Origin: Chryseomicrobium excrementi
GTDB lineage: Bacteria > Bacillota > Bacilli > Bacillales_A > Planococcaceae
NCBI RefSeq assembly: GCF_002798305.1
Contig: NZ_PCGR01000001.1
Coordinates: 124,001-188,000 of the forward strand
DNA length: 64,000 nucleotides
Direction: 5' to 3'
Shown here: piece by piece, positions 1-9,070 of the stretch
Layout: each line of letters opens with the position of its first letter
Position numbering within the stretch: position 1 is the first letter of the stretch
Translations under genes and position numbers: made by a program
Notes under the pieces: model-generated
The model's database searches: none
Told to the model about the DNA's origin: nothing
Seen by the model: only the letters and a program-made list of their open reading frames with translations

Positions 1-1
1 T

Positions 2-2146
2 CAAAACGTCATCGTTGCAGTTCCTGGCGCTCGCTTACCTGGAGGTTTCAAAATCAAGAAAGCGAAACTTCGCGGTCAAGAATCAAACGGCATGATCTGC
101 TCTCTACAAGAGCTTGGAATCGAAGGGAAAGTCGTTCCAAAAGCGTTCGCAGACGGTATCTTTGTATTGCCAGCAGATGCGCCAGTTGGACAGGATGCAC
201 TAGAATATTTATCGCTACATGATACGGTCCTTGAACTAGGCTTGACGCCGAATCGAGCGGACGCGATGAGCATGCTAGGAGTCGCGTATGAAGTGGCTGC
301 TATTTTACAACAGTCAGTGAAACTTCCTGAAATCACTTATGCTTCGGCAACAGAAACGGCACAAGACGCGTTAACACTTCGTGTGGATGCGCTGGATGCA
401 AATCCACTTTATATCGCAAAAGTGATTAAAGATATCAAAGTAGGTCCATCCCCACAATGGTTGCAAAACCGTTTGATGGCTGTAGGTGTACGTCCTCATA
501 ATAATGTCGTCGACGTCACGAACTATGTGTTAATGGAATACGGTCAACCGCTTCATGCGTTCGACTATGACCGTCTCGCAACAAAAGAAATCGTTGTTCG
601 TATGGCAACTGAAGGCGAAGTCATCACAACGCTTGATGACCAAGAACGGAAGTTAGAGGCTACTGATCTTGTAATCACTAACGGTCAAGAACCAGTAGCA
701 GTTGCCGGTGTTATGGGTGGCGCTAACAGTGAGGTCCATGATGGTACTACGACTGTTGTACTTGAGTCTGCATATTTCACAGGTAGCTTCATCCGTCAGA
801 CGTCGAAGCGTCTAGGGCTTCGCTCGGATGCGTCAGCTCGCTTTGAAAAAGGCGTCGATCCAAATCGTGTGGAAGCTGCTGCCGAACGTGCGGCTCAGCT
901 ACTAGCAGAACTTGCAGGAGGCACGGTTTTAGCTGGAAGTGTAGTAGTTGATGAACTCGATAAGACACCTAAGAAGGTAGTCGTATCACCTGACTTTATC
1001 AACGAACGTCTCGGGATGAAAATTTCATTTGATGAGATGCAACATATCTTGACGCGATTACAGTTCCCGTTCGAAGTAGCGAATGGTTTGTTCTATATCG
1101 ATGCACCGACGCGTCGTCAAGACATCGTCATTCCAGAAGACATCGTAGAAGAAATTGCACGTATGTATGGCTATGACCGTATCCCGATGACCTTGCCAGA
1201 AGGCGCTCATCAAGCAGGAGGGTTAACTCCGTATCAAGCAAAACGTCGTTTAGTGCGTCAAACTCTTGAAGGAGCAGGACTCTATCAGGCGGTAACGTAT
1301 TCGTTGACTTCTTCGGAACAAGCACAACGATTTGCACTTCACGAAGCACCGGTAACAAAACTCTTGATGCCGATGTCAGAAGAACGCAGCACACTTCGCC
1401 AGAGTTTAATTCCTCACTTAGTAGAAGCTGCAAGCTATAATGTTGCGCGCCGTGTAGAAAGTGTCGCTCTTTACGAAGTGGGTTCTGTGTTCTTGGATCA
1501 AGGCATGGACGAACTGCCGGTTGAAATCGAGCATGTGGCTGGTGTCGTTACGGGTCTATGGGTAGACAATGCATGGCAAGGCGAGAAGAAACCGGTCGAT
1601 TTCTTCGTAGTCAAAGGCATTGTGGAAGCCCTAGCAGCGAAGCTTGGAGCAACACTTTCGTACCGTCAAGCGAAACGGGACGGCTTGCACCCAGGACGCA
1701 CTGCAGATATTTTGTTTGGCGAGATTGTGGTAGGCTTTATCGGTCAATTGCATCCTACTGAACAGAAGCGTCTTGATTTGAAAGAAACGTATGTGTTTGA
1801 ACTGAATATGCAAGCACTGATTACAGAAGTGCTTCCAACTATCAGTTACACTGCCGTATCTCGTTTCCCGGCAATCACTCGTGATATCGCACTTGTTGTG
1901 GACCGCGAAACGCCAGCAGAAACTTTGGAGTCGGTAATCCGAGCTTCAGGTGGCAAGCTAGTTACAGCGATTCGTCTGTTTGACCTGTATCAAGGAGATA
2001 AGATGGCTGCAGATAAAAAATCGGTTGCGTTCTCGATTACGTATCAAGATCCAGAGCGTACACTGACTGACGAAGAAGTCGTGGCAGCACATGAAAAAGT
2101 AGTAGCAGCGCTTGCTGAACAAGCAGGGGCGGAACTGCGCGGATAA
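2..2146 (+). CDS. pheT: Phenylalanine-tRNA ligase beta subunit, 5' end outside window
   Basis: Beta subunit of phenylalanyl-tRNA synthetase, which charges tRNA-Phe in the cytoplasm as an alpha2-beta2 complex. The frame is open from base 2, so the start lies before the window. About 714 codons are present of the usual ~800. The first residues (VPGARLPGGFKIKKAKLRG) belong to the EMAP/OB tRNA-binding module. The B3/B4 editing region (GVRPHNNVVDVTNYVLMEYG), the B5 domain and a C-terminal FDX-ACB anticodon-binding domain (SRFPAITRDIALVV) follow. It ends just before a strong terminator; pheS would be expected upstream. Family assignment is secure. Confidence 0.97.
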   Translation, partial: QNVIVAVPGARLPGGFKIKKAKLRGQESNGMICSLQELGIEGKVVPKAFADGIFVLPADAPVGQDALEYLSLHDTVLELGLTPNRADAMSMLGVAYEVAAILQQSVKLPEITYASATETAQDALTLRVDALDANPLYIAKVIKDIKVGPSPQWLQNRLMAVGVRPHNNVVDVTNYVLMEYGQPLHAFDYDRLATKEIVVRMATEGEVITTLDDQERKLEATDLVITNGQEPVAVAGVMGGANSEVHDGTTTVVLESAYFTGSFIRQTSKRLGLRSDASARFEKGVDPNRVEAAAERAAQLLAELAGGTVLAGSVVVDELDKTPKKVVVSPDFINERLGMKISFDEMQHILTRLQFPFEVANGLFYIDAPTRRQDIVIPEDIVEEIARMYGYDRIPMTLPEGAHQAGGLTPYQAKRRLVRQTLEGAGLYQAVTYSLTSSEQAQRFALHEAPVTKLLMPMSEERSTLRQSLIPHLVEAASYNVARRVESVALYEVGSVFLDQGMDELPVEIEHVAGVVTGLWVDNAWQGEKKPVDFFVVKGIVEALAAKLGATLSYRQAKRDGLHPGRTADILFGEIVVGFIGQLHPTEQKRLDLKETYVFELNMQALITEVLPTISYTAVSRFPAITRDIALVVDRETPAETLESVIRASGGKLVTAIRLFDLYQGDKMAADKKSVAFSITYQDPERTLTDEEVVAAHEKVVAALAEQAGAELRG

Positions 2147-2150
2147 TTGG

Positions 2151-2188
2151 AAAAGACCTAGAGGATTTGTGTCCTCTAGGTCTTTTTT
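2151..2188 (+). terminator. Rho-independent terminator of pheT
   Basis: A 15-bp stem (AAAAGACCTAGAGGA paired with TCCTCTAGGTCTTTT, 6-nt loop) runs into a T-tract directly after the pheT stop codon. Confidence 0.93.
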
Positions 2189-2296
2189 GCATGGGAGGGC
2201 TTTAACTGGTGGATCAAGGTCGTTAAAGAGGGAAGCAAGGGCACTAAAGGTTAGCTTCGGGTCTTTAAGACGCCCGTTTGTGTCGCTAATTCTAGT

Positions 2297-2359
2297 TTTG
2301 TGCCCTTAGCAACTCGCTTTGTGCCCTTTGCAACCCGCTTTGTGCCATTTACCCAGCAA
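2297..2359. repeat. Three 21-bp tandem repeat units between pheT and rnhC
   Basis: Three consecutive 21-nt units start at 2297, 2318 and 2339, each opening TTTGTGCC. Units one and two differ at two positions; the third diverges in its second half. The flanking bases 2220-2296 carry looser versions of the same words. There is no coding potential in the gap 2189-2371. The role is unknown. The 21-bp period is shared with the arrays at 17956 and 33734, although the sequence differs. Confidence 0.75.
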
Positions 2360-2371
2360 TACACCAAATTC

Positions 2372-3286
2372 CTATTGCCCAGACAACTTCAACGCCTTCT
2401 GAGTATTCGCAAAATGGGCTTTCGTGATCGTCCGCAGATACTCTGCTCCTCGTTTTCGGATAATGCGCGCAGCTACTTCATCGACTTTGGCGCCAGCCCC
2501 TTTTGGGATAGTCACACCAGCCTGTTCAGATAGCTTATCCATTTCTTCTAGAAACGCATTGCGAGCGAGAATGGAAGCAGCTGCAACCGCCACATGAAGG
2601 CCTTCTGCTTTCGTCGCAAAGTAGACATCTTCTTCAACGATCTCAGGCTGTTTCGCAAGGTGACGGTAGTATACGGACTTTTCCGCAAACTGATCAATCA
2701 AAATAGCATCGGGCTTTGTATCACCAAGCTTTCGCAACACATGTTTCAGAGCCTGGTTGTGCAGGAGAGCTTTGATTTTCCCTTGGGACCATTTTTTATC
2801 GGTAGCGTCGTTGTACTTATTCATCGGGAGTACCAAGATGCTGTGTAGAAATGCAGCTTGAATGTCCGGCGCAACCTTGCGGATGAACGTATCGTTCAAT
2901 TGTTTAGAGTCCTTACAGCCGAGTTCGATGGCCAAATCGATTTTATCGGCAGGGATGAAGCAGGCGGCTACTGTAATTGGACCGAAAAAGTCTCCAGTTC
3001 CGGTTTCATCAGAACCGATGACGGATAGACGGTCGAATCCAGCTGGAAGGGGAGCCGATTTTTTCGGAGCATCCCCACTTGCTGAAGCCTGCCACTTTTC
3101 TGCTTCTCGAACGGCACCGCTCCCTTGGAACATGACTTTTCCAGATCGGTAGGCACTGATTCGGGTGTCGGATAGTGCTGCGGCGAACACCATTCCAGGA
3201 GCTTTTGCTGGGATTTCATAAGAAGAATATGAGGTTTTTAGTCTAGAAAACGCTTCGTTTTCAAGTTGAATGACAATGTTTGACAT
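2372..3286 (-). CDS. rnhC: Ribonuclease HIII
   Basis: Cleaves the RNA strand of RNA-DNA hybrids, removing R-loops and primer RNA. The 304-aa length is usual for the family. Residues 1-80 form the TBP-like N-terminal domain (DUF3378) typical of HIII enzymes. The RNase HII/HIII catalytic domain begins at about residue 88, with the active-site motif GSDETGTGDFFGP (Asp93, Glu94) and later acidic partners (DAILIDQ, near residue 195). It is divergent from zapA, with a ~80-bp shared intergenic region, as in other Bacillales. The start ATG lies at 3286. Confidence 0.96.
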   Translation of the reverse strand: MSNIVIQLENEAFSRLKTSYSSYEIPAKAPGMVFAAALSDTRISAYRSGKVMFQGSGAVREAEKWQASASGDAPKKSAPLPAGFDRLSVIGSDETGTGDFFGPITVAACFIPADKIDLAIELGCKDSKQLNDTFIRKVAPDIQAAFLHSILVLPMNKYNDATDKKWSQGKIKALLHNQALKHVLRKLGDTKPDAILIDQFAEKSVYYRHLAKQPEIVEEDVYFATKAEGLHVAVAAASILARNAFLEEMDKLSEQAGVTIPKGAGAKVDEVAARIIRKRGAEYLRTITKAHFANTQKALKLSGQ

Positions 3287-3364
3287 AACATGGGTTCCTT
3301 TCTTTCCAACTCACTTTACTTCATGGTATCATAGAAACTAGGATTTTCTGAGGAGGTCTTGTCT

Positions 3365-3637
3365 TTGTCAGATCAAACAATTACACGGGTAGCCGTGGAT
3401 ATTTACGGCAATACATACAAAATGGCAGGATATGAATCGGCTGGACATATGCGCCTCGTCGCAACTATGGTAGATGATAAGATGAGAGAGATTCAACGTA
3501 CCAATCCAAGCCTTGACACTGCCAAGCTTGCTGTCCTGACTGCCGTAAACACGATGCACGACTACTTAAAAGTAAAAGAACAACTCGAACAACTAGAACA
3601 GGAATTGAAACAGATAAAGGGCGGTCTAAATGGTTGA
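3365..3637 (+). CDS. zapA: Cell division protein ZapA
   Basis: Small FtsZ-associated protein that bundles protofilaments and stabilises the Z-ring. It has 90 residues from TTG 3365. An in-frame TTG at 3359 is only 2 nt from the AGGAGG at 3351-3356, while 3365 has an 8-nt spacer, so the later start is preferred. The sequence has the ZapA beta-hairpin head ([12 protein letters not shown]) and a C-terminal coiled coil rich in E/Q/L (residues ~60-88). It overlaps cvpA by 8 nt, so the two are translationally coupled. Confidence 0.92.
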   Translation: MSDQTITRVAVDIYGNTYKMAGYESAGHMRLVATMVDDKMREIQRTNPSLDTAKLAVLTAVNTMHDYLKVKEQLEQLEQELKQIKGGLNG

Positions 3638-4181
3638 TATTTTATTACTGATTATTCTTATCGGAGGCATCATTGTAGGAGCAAAGCGTGGACTGATCGT
3701 ACAACTGATTCATATGGTTGGATTCATTGTCGCTTTGATTGTTGCCTTTAAGTATTACAAATCTCTTGCAGAAAAATTTGTACTGTGGATTCCATTCCCA
3801 GCAATCACGACAAATTCTCAATTGTCGTTTGCAGTGGAAGCACTAGATCTTGATCAAACGTTTTACCGAATCATCGCATTTGCATTGTTGTTCTTCATTG
3901 TGAAGTTTGCCTTGCAAATTGTTGCGTCTATGTTCGACTTCTTAAAGTTCTTACCAGTTCTTGGACAAGTGAGCAGTATTTTAGGTGCGGTTCTCGGATT
4001 CATTGAAATTTATTTCTTATTATTTGTCTTCCTATACGTACTCGCTCTTTTACCAGTCGACTTTTTACAGACGGCAATCGGTGGCTCGGGCATCGCTCAC
4101 TTTATTTTAGAGAACACCCCATTCTTATCTGAAGCGGTCAAAAACTGGTGGTATATCTACCAGGACAGCCGTGCCTCATAA
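3630..4181 (+). CDS. cvpA: CvpA family membrane protein (YshB)
   Basis: Integral membrane protein of the CvpA/colicin V production family, 183 aa. Hydrophobic segments lie at about residues 3-17, 24-42, 80-98 and 115-142, with a glycine-rich first helix ([13 protein letters not shown]). Its molecular role in Bacillales is not settled. The constant zapA-cvpA-polX-mutS2 neighbourhood is the main context. It is followed by a terminator, so polX may have its own promoter in the short gap. Confidence 0.9.
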   Translation: MVDILLLIILIGGIIVGAKRGLIVQLIHMVGFIVALIVAFKYYKSLAEKFVLWIPFPAITTNSQLSFAVEALDLDQTFYRIIAFALLFFIVKFALQIVASMFDFLKFLPVLGQVSSILGAVLGFIEIYFLLFVFLYVLALLPVDFLQTAIGGSGIAHFILENTPFLSEAVKNWWYIYQDSRAS

Positions 4182-4188
4182 CGAACGC

Positions 4189-4220
4189 AAAACTTCTCTC
4201 GCTAGCTGGGAGAAGTTTTT
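4189..4220 (+). terminator. Terminator after zapA-cvpA
   Basis: A 10-bp stem AAAACTTCTC/GAGAAGTTTT with an 11-nt loop is followed by T residues, 7 nt after the cvpA stop. Confidence 0.88.
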
Positions 4221-4250
4221 GTCGCTTTCATACAAAGGAGTGTACAACCG

Positions 4251-5957
4251 ATGGATAAAAAAACAATCATTCGCACGTTAGAACGAATTGCACTATTGAT
4301 GGAACTACAAGGCGAGAATCCTTTCAAAGTCAGCGCGTTCCGAAAAGCTGCGCAGACACTAGAACTCGACTCTCGAAGCTTGTCTGAGATGGACGACCCA
4401 ACGAAGTTAAAAGGCATTGGAGCAGCTACAGGTGGTGTCATCACAGATTTATTACAAGATGGGGAATCCACACTACTTTTAGAACTTGAAAAACAAGTGC
4501 CTCAAGGTCTTGTGGAAATGCTTCAAATCCCTGGTATGGGTGGGAAAAAGATTGCAAAGCTCTACGCAGAGCTCGGTATTGAAACATTAGAAGGCTTACG
4601 AGAAGCGTGTGAGAAAAATGAAGTCCAGGCACTCGCTGGATTTGGTAAAAAGACCGAAGAGAAGATTTTGAAAGAGCTCGATCAATTAGCGAGTCGACCT
4701 GAGCGCTACCCGATCTGGAAGTTAGAGCCGATCGTTGAGCATATTGAATCGTTACTGAAGAACCACCAAGATGTCTCGAATGCATCTGTCGCTGGGTCTT
4801 ATCGTCGCACGAAAGAGACGAGCAAAGACTTAGATTTCGTAATAGCCACGGATCATGTTGAATCAGTTAAAGAGATGCTGAAGAAGTCATTAGACATTGA
4901 AGAAATGATTGCGGACGGAGATACAAAAATGTCTGTCGCACTCGCGAAACCAGAGCGTGTCGATGTGGACTTCCGATTCGTCGTAGAGAGTGAATTTGCA
5001 TCGACTCTTCATCACTTCACAGGATCAAAAGATCATAATATTCGCATGCGGCAACTTGCTAAAGAAAAAGACTGGAAGATCAGCGAGTATGGCGTCGAGA
5101 AAGAAGACGGCACGGTGACGACGTATGCATCTGAATCTGAATTCTTTGCGGATTTTGACCTGCCGTTCATCCCGCCTAGTATCCGCGAGAGTGGTCAAGA
5201 ATTGGACCGTCTCGACGAACTGAAAGACTTGGTTCAACTAGAAAACATCGTCTCGGACTTGCATATGCACACGACTTGGTCAGACGGTGCCCATTCACTA
5301 GAAGAAATGATTGAAGGGTGTATCGCAAAAGACTACAAGCTGATGGTCATCACCGATCACTCTCGCTATCTGAGAGTTGCGAACGGTCTCACACCAGAAC
5401 GACTGCGTGAACAAAATGAAAAAATCAAAGAACTTCAAAAAATCTATCCTGACATCCATATCCTATCGGGTACAGAGATGGACATCTTGCCAGACGGGAC
5501 ACTCGATTTTGACGATGAGTTGCTTGCTGAGCTTGATTTTGTCATTGCATCGATTCATTCAAGCTTCTCGCAACCACAAGAAAAGATTATGGAGCGTCTG
5601 TTTGCAGCCGTATCGAACCCGCATGTTGATATGATCGCGCATCCGACAGGGCGTATCGTCGGGGAACGTGATGGCTACGAACCGGATGTGGAACAGCTGC
5701 TGCAGTGGGCAAAAGAGTACGACAAGATTGTCGAGCTCAACGCGAATCCATACCGCTTGGACCTAGCCGTTCCGTGGCTTGAAAGAGCACAAGAACTAGG
5801 AGTCAAAGTTGCCATCAATACAGATGCGCATCATTTAGACCATCTCCGGTTCATGGATATTGGAGTACGTCATGCCCAAAAAGCGTGGCTAACAAAAGAA
5901 ACTATCGTAAATACTTGGGAGCCTAAGAAGCTTTTAGACTACCTCTCCCGAAACTAA
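4251..5957 (+). CDS. polX: Bacterial family X DNA polymerase/3'-5' exonuclease with PHP domain
   Basis: Gap-filling repair polymerase with a C-terminal PHP nuclease, 568 aa as expected. Helix-hairpin-helix DNA-binding motifs occur near residues 50-70 (LKGIGAATGG) and 95-110 (IPGMGGKKIAK). The nucleotidyltransferase core has GSYRR and the metal-binding aspartates in KDLDFVI and VDVDFRF. The PHP domain starts at about residue 334 (DLHMHTTWSDG). It continues through ITDHSR, GTEMDIL, SIHSS, AHPTGR and NTDAHH, giving a full set of metal ligands. It lies 12 nt upstream of mutS2 and is probably cotranscribed. Confidence 0.96.
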   Translation: MDKKTIIRTLERIALLMELQGENPFKVSAFRKAAQTLELDSRSLSEMDDPTKLKGIGAATGGVITDLLQDGESTLLLELEKQVPQGLVEMLQIPGMGGKKIAKLYAELGIETLEGLREACEKNEVQALAGFGKKTEEKILKELDQLASRPERYPIWKLEPIVEHIESLLKNHQDVSNASVAGSYRRTKETSKDLDFVIATDHVESVKEMLKKSLDIEEMIADGDTKMSVALAKPERVDVDFRFVVESEFASTLHHFTGSKDHNIRMRQLAKEKDWKISEYGVEKEDGTVTTYASESEFFADFDLPFIPPSIRESGQELDRLDELKDLVQLENIVSDLHMHTTWSDGAHSLEEMIEGCIAKDYKLMVITDHSRYLRVANGLTPERLREQNEKIKELQKIYPDIHILSGTEMDILPDGTLDFDDELLAELDFVIASIHSSFSQPQEKIMERLFAAVSNPHVDMIAHPTGRIVGERDGYEPDVEQLLQWAKEYDKIVELNANPYRLDLAVPWLERAQELGVKVAINTDAHHLDHLRFMDIGVRHAQKAWLTKETIVNTWEPKKLLDYLSRN

Positions 5958-5969
5958 AGGAGGCGCACT

Positions 5970-8336
5970 ATGATTGCAAAAAAGGCGCTGCATACACTGG
6001 AATATCCAAAAGTTATTGATCATGTAAAATCGTTTGCCACGTCTTCAGTTGGTAAAACACTTATAGAAGAACTCGTGCCTTTAACGGATTTTGAACAGAT
6101 TCAAACATGGACAGAAGAGACGGATGAAGCGCTCGCGATTCTTCGCGTGCGTGGTAATGTGCCTCTTGGCGGTTTGTTCGACGTTCGTCCTCATGCACGC
6201 CGTGCTCAAATCGGCGGGATTTTAAGTGCGATGGAGCTGATGGAAATCGCATCTACCATCCGTTCAAGTAAGATTCTTCGCAGATTTATTGAAGACGTCA
6301 CGGATGCAGAAGATTTTTCTACAAAACATATGAAACAGTACACGGACGGTCTGCCAGTCCTCACGGAACTAGAGCACGAAATTAATGCGTGTATCGATGA
6401 CAATGGAATGGTACTTGATTCTGCAAGTCAGACGCTTCGTTCCATTCGTCAGCAACTACGAACAGCCGTTCAGCGAATCCGTGAAAAACTGGATAGCTAC
6501 ACACGAGGTCAGAACGCAACAAAGATGTTGTCAGATGCGATTGTTACGATTCGTAACGACCGCTACGTAATTCCTGTCAAAGCGGAATATAGAAGTCATT
6601 ACGGCGGGATTGTCCACGACCAATCTTCTTCTGGTCAGACGTTGTTCATCGAACCGAATGCAGTCGTCCAGCTGAACAACGATGCACGGGCTCTTCGTGT
6701 GAAAGAACAAGAAGAAATCGAACGGATTTTAAAGGAATTATCAATGCAAGTGGAGCTTGTAGCATCAGACTTGTTCCATTTAGTAAAAACGATGGCGACG
6801 TTAGATGCCATATTCGCTAAAGCGAAATACGGGACAGCTGAAAAATGTACACGACCAACGATCAATCGAGAGGGACGCATTCGCCTAGTGAAAGCGCGAC
6901 ATCCTTTGATTAAGAAAGAAGAAGCAGTGGCCAATACAATCGAGTTCGGAAATCCGGATACCGCTGTCGTGATCACAGGACCGAATACCGGAGGGAAGAC
7001 CGTTACTCTAAAGACGGTAGGATTATCCACGTTAATGGCACAGAGTGGAATCCCGATTCCTGCTTTAGACGGTTCGGAGATTGCGGTGTTTGAATCGGTA
7101 TTTGCGGATATCGGAGATGAACAATCCATTGAGCAGAGCCTCAGTACGTTTTCTTCTCATATGGTCAACATCGTCGATATTCTGAAGAAGTTTGATGAAC
7201 ATTCTTTAGTGCTATTCGATGAATTGGGTGCCGGTACAGATCCACAAGAAGGAGCAGCACTTGCTATCTCGATTCTGGATGAAGTTCATGGGCGAGGCGC
7301 ACGTGTCATGGCGACCACTCACTATCCGGAACTAAAAGCCTACGGGTACAACCGTCCGGGTGTCATCAATGCCAGCGTAGAATTTGATGTCGAAACTCTC
7401 AGTCCGACTTACAAATTGTTGATGGGTGTTCCAGGTCGAAGCAATGCTTTTGAAATTTCAAAACGGCTTGGCTTGCCACAGCACATCATCACACATGCAG
7501 AAGGCTTTACCGGAACAGATCGTGGCGAAGTCGATACGATGATTGCTTCATTAGAAGAAAGCCGCAAGAGAGCAGAACAAGATGCGGAAGAAACAAAACG
7601 AGTGCTTGAAGAATCTGAAGCATTGAAACAAGAGCTTGCGGAACGCTTGGCTGATTACGAAGCGAAGAAAGAGCAGCTTGCTGAAAAAGCGCGTGAAAAA
7701 GCGAAGAAGATTGTGGACGAAGCGCGTCGTGAGTCTGAAACGGTGATTCAAGAACTTCGCCAGCTTCAGAAACAAGCAGCAGCTGGTGTGAAAGAACACG
7801 AGATTATTGATGCAAGAAAACGATTAGAAGGCGCGTTGCCGGAGAATCCCGTGCTGAAAAAAGAAAAACAAAAGAAACAAAGAGCTCAGAATCTCCAGGC
7901 AGGAGATGAAGTAAAGGTTTTGTCCTTTGGTCAAAAAGGGACATTGCTTGAGAAAGTCTCGAAAGATGAGTGGGCCGTTCAAATCGGTGTCCTAAAAATG
8001 AAGCTACCAGAAAGTGATCTGGAATTTGTAAAACCAGACAAGCCGCAACCAACTGTTTCAGTGCATTCGGTTGGAGGCCGTTCAGGAGCAGGAGTCAAAC
8101 TGGAACTCGATCTTCGAGGCGAACGCTATGAAGATGCCCTCTTGCGAACTGAAAAATATTTGGATGATGCTGTACTAGCAAATTATCCACGAGTGAGTAT
8201 CATTCATGGAAAAGGTACAGGCGCTCTTCGCCAAGGCATTCAGACGATGCTGAAGAAAGACCGCCGTGTGAAGAGCTACCGATTTGGAGAAGCGGGCGAA
8301 GGTGGATACGGAGTGACCATCGTAGAGTTAAAATAA
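5970..8336 (+). CDS. mutS2: Endonuclease MutS2
   Basis: MutS paralogue acting on recombination intermediates and on collided or stalled ribosomes and nucleic-acid structures, not classical mismatch repair. It has 788 aa. MutS core and clamp regions fill residues ~1-320. Walker A is TGPNTGGKT at about 334, and Walker B with its signature is [17 protein letters not shown] long charged coiled coil lies at ~520-630. The C-terminal Smr nuclease domain ([11 protein letters not shown], then [11 protein letters not shown]) starts at ~712. A mismatch-recognition domain I is absent, as normal for MutS2. The ribosome-binding site AAAGGAGG precedes ATG 5970. Confidence 0.97.
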   Translation: MIAKKALHTLEYPKVIDHVKSFATSSVGKTLIEELVPLTDFEQIQTWTEETDEALAILRVRGNVPLGGLFDVRPHARRAQIGGILSAMELMEIASTIRSSKILRRFIEDVTDAEDFSTKHMKQYTDGLPVLTELEHEINACIDDNGMVLDSASQTLRSIRQQLRTAVQRIREKLDSYTRGQNATKMLSDAIVTIRNDRYVIPVKAEYRSHYGGIVHDQSSSGQTLFIEPNAVVQLNNDARALRVKEQEEIERILKELSMQVELVASDLFHLVKTMATLDAIFAKAKYGTAEKCTRPTINREGRIRLVKARHPLIKKEEAVANTIEFGNPDTAVVITGPNTGGKTVTLKTVGLSTLMAQSGIPIPALDGSEIAVFESVFADIGDEQSIEQSLSTFSSHMVNIVDILKKFDEHSLVLFDELGAGTDPQEGAALAISILDEVHGRGARVMATTHYPELKAYGYNRPGVINASVEFDVETLSPTYKLLMGVPGRSNAFEISKRLGLPQHIITHAEGFTGTDRGEVDTMIASLEESRKRAEQDAEETKRVLEESEALKQELAERLADYEAKKEQLAEKAREKAKKIVDEARRESETVIQELRQLQKQAAAGVKEHEIIDARKRLEGALPENPVLKKEKQKKQRAQNLQAGDEVKVLSFGQKGTLLEKVSKDEWAVQIGVLKMKLPESDLEFVKPDKPQPTVSVHSVGGRSGAGVKLELDLRGERYEDALLRTEKYLDDAVLANYPRVSIIHGKGTGALRQGIQTMLKKDRRVKSYRFGEAGEGGYGVTIVELK

Positions 8337-8403
8337 AAGTGAAACCTCTTAGCAAGTCAAACGTACAACAAGAATGTAGAAGCATAGGAAGAGGGGGAGC
8401 ACG

Positions 8404-8820
8404 GTGTCACTTTTAGCATTTTGGTCTCATCCGCTCGTTGAGTCAGCGGGGTATTTCAGTGTCGTGATCTTATGTTTGATCATCGCCATGGTGTTGTTTG
8501 AAGTTGTCACGAAGTATAAAAACTGGGTGGAAATCAAAAACGGGAACGTCGCCGTCGCATTAGCCACTGGTGGAAAGATTTTTGGTGTGGCCAACATCTT
8601 CCGGTTCTCGATTGAAAAACATTCTTCCTTTTTAGAGATGATCGGTTGGGGAACATTCGGATTTGCGCTGCTCATCATAGCGTATTGGTTATTTGAATTT
8701 TTAACCCCATCCTTCAATGTCGACAAAGAGATTGAGCAAGACAATCGGTCCGTCGGTTTCATTTCATTTATCTTATCAGTCGGTTTGTCCTTCGTGATCG
8801 GGGCAAGTATTTCAAATTAG
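8404..8820 (+). CDS. yshE: DUF350 family membrane protein (YshE)
   Basis: Small membrane protein of 138 aa with hydrophobic segments at about 18-36, 55-65, 78-98 and 115-136. A glycine/alanine-rich stretch (GNVAVALATGGKIFGVANI) is characteristic of DUF350 proteins, whose biochemical role is unknown. Its position between mutS2 and fadD matches yshE of B. subtilis. The start is GTG 8404 after AGAGGGGGAG. A 26-codon membrane peptide follows 9 nt later and is probably translated from the same mRNA. Confidence 0.85.
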   Translation: MSLLAFWSHPLVESAGYFSVVILCLIIAMVLFEVVTKYKNWVEIKNGNVAVALATGGKIFGVANIFRFSIEKHSSFLEMIGWGTFGFALLIIAYWLFEFLTPSFNVDKEIEQDNRSVGFISFILSVGLSFVIGASISN

Positions 8821-8829
8821 GAGTGCGCA

Positions 8830-8910
8830 ATGGAAAAATTAGCGAAAGTCCTATTACTAGTAGCTGTTCTATTTATAGTAGTCGGAGTGTATTATGTTTT
8901 TATAAGGTAA
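8830..8910 (+). CDS. Predicted 26-aa single-pass membrane peptide
   Basis: Short ORF downstream of yshE. It starts at ATG 8830 with AGGAG at 8819-8823 (6-nt spacer), the site overlapping the yshE stop codon. The product is MEKLAK followed by an uninterrupted hydrophobic stretch (VLLLVAVLFIVVGVYYVF) and the basic end IR. The composition fits one transmembrane helix with a positive N-terminus inside. A terminator follows 4 nt after the stop. I do not recognise a family. A leader-peptide or membrane-partner role for YshE is only a guess. Confidence 0.55.
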   Translation: MEKLAKVLLLVAVLFIVVGVYYVFIR

Positions 8911-8913
8911 CGG

Positions 8914-8967
8914 AACAAGGATTGTGAAGAATGACGCTACATCTTCACAGTCCTTGTTATTTTTTTG
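8914..8967 (+). terminator. Terminator after yshE region
   Basis: A 17-bp near-perfect stem (AACAAGGATTGTGAAGA with TCTTCACAGTCCTTGTT, one G-T pair) is followed by a T-tract. Confidence 0.93.
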
Positions 8968-8994
8968 ATGGAAATCGTCTTTTCATGTAGAAAT

Positions 8995-9026
8995 AGATTG
9001 AATAGCCATTCATATTTTCATATACT
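8995..9026 (+). promoter_or_regulatory. fadD promoter with FadR operator
   Basis: A sigma-A promoter TTGAAT (8998-9003), 17-nt spacer and TATACT (9021-9026) is seen. A FadR-type box at 8995-9012 matches the Bacillus consensus TGAATGAATANTCATTCA at 15 of 17 fixed positions and covers the -35 element. This predicts direct repression by FadR, relieved by long-chain acyl-CoA. Confidence 0.85.
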
Positions 9027-9070
9027 AAAGTTAGGAATATTCACGCTATTCTAATCAAGGGGGTCTTATA

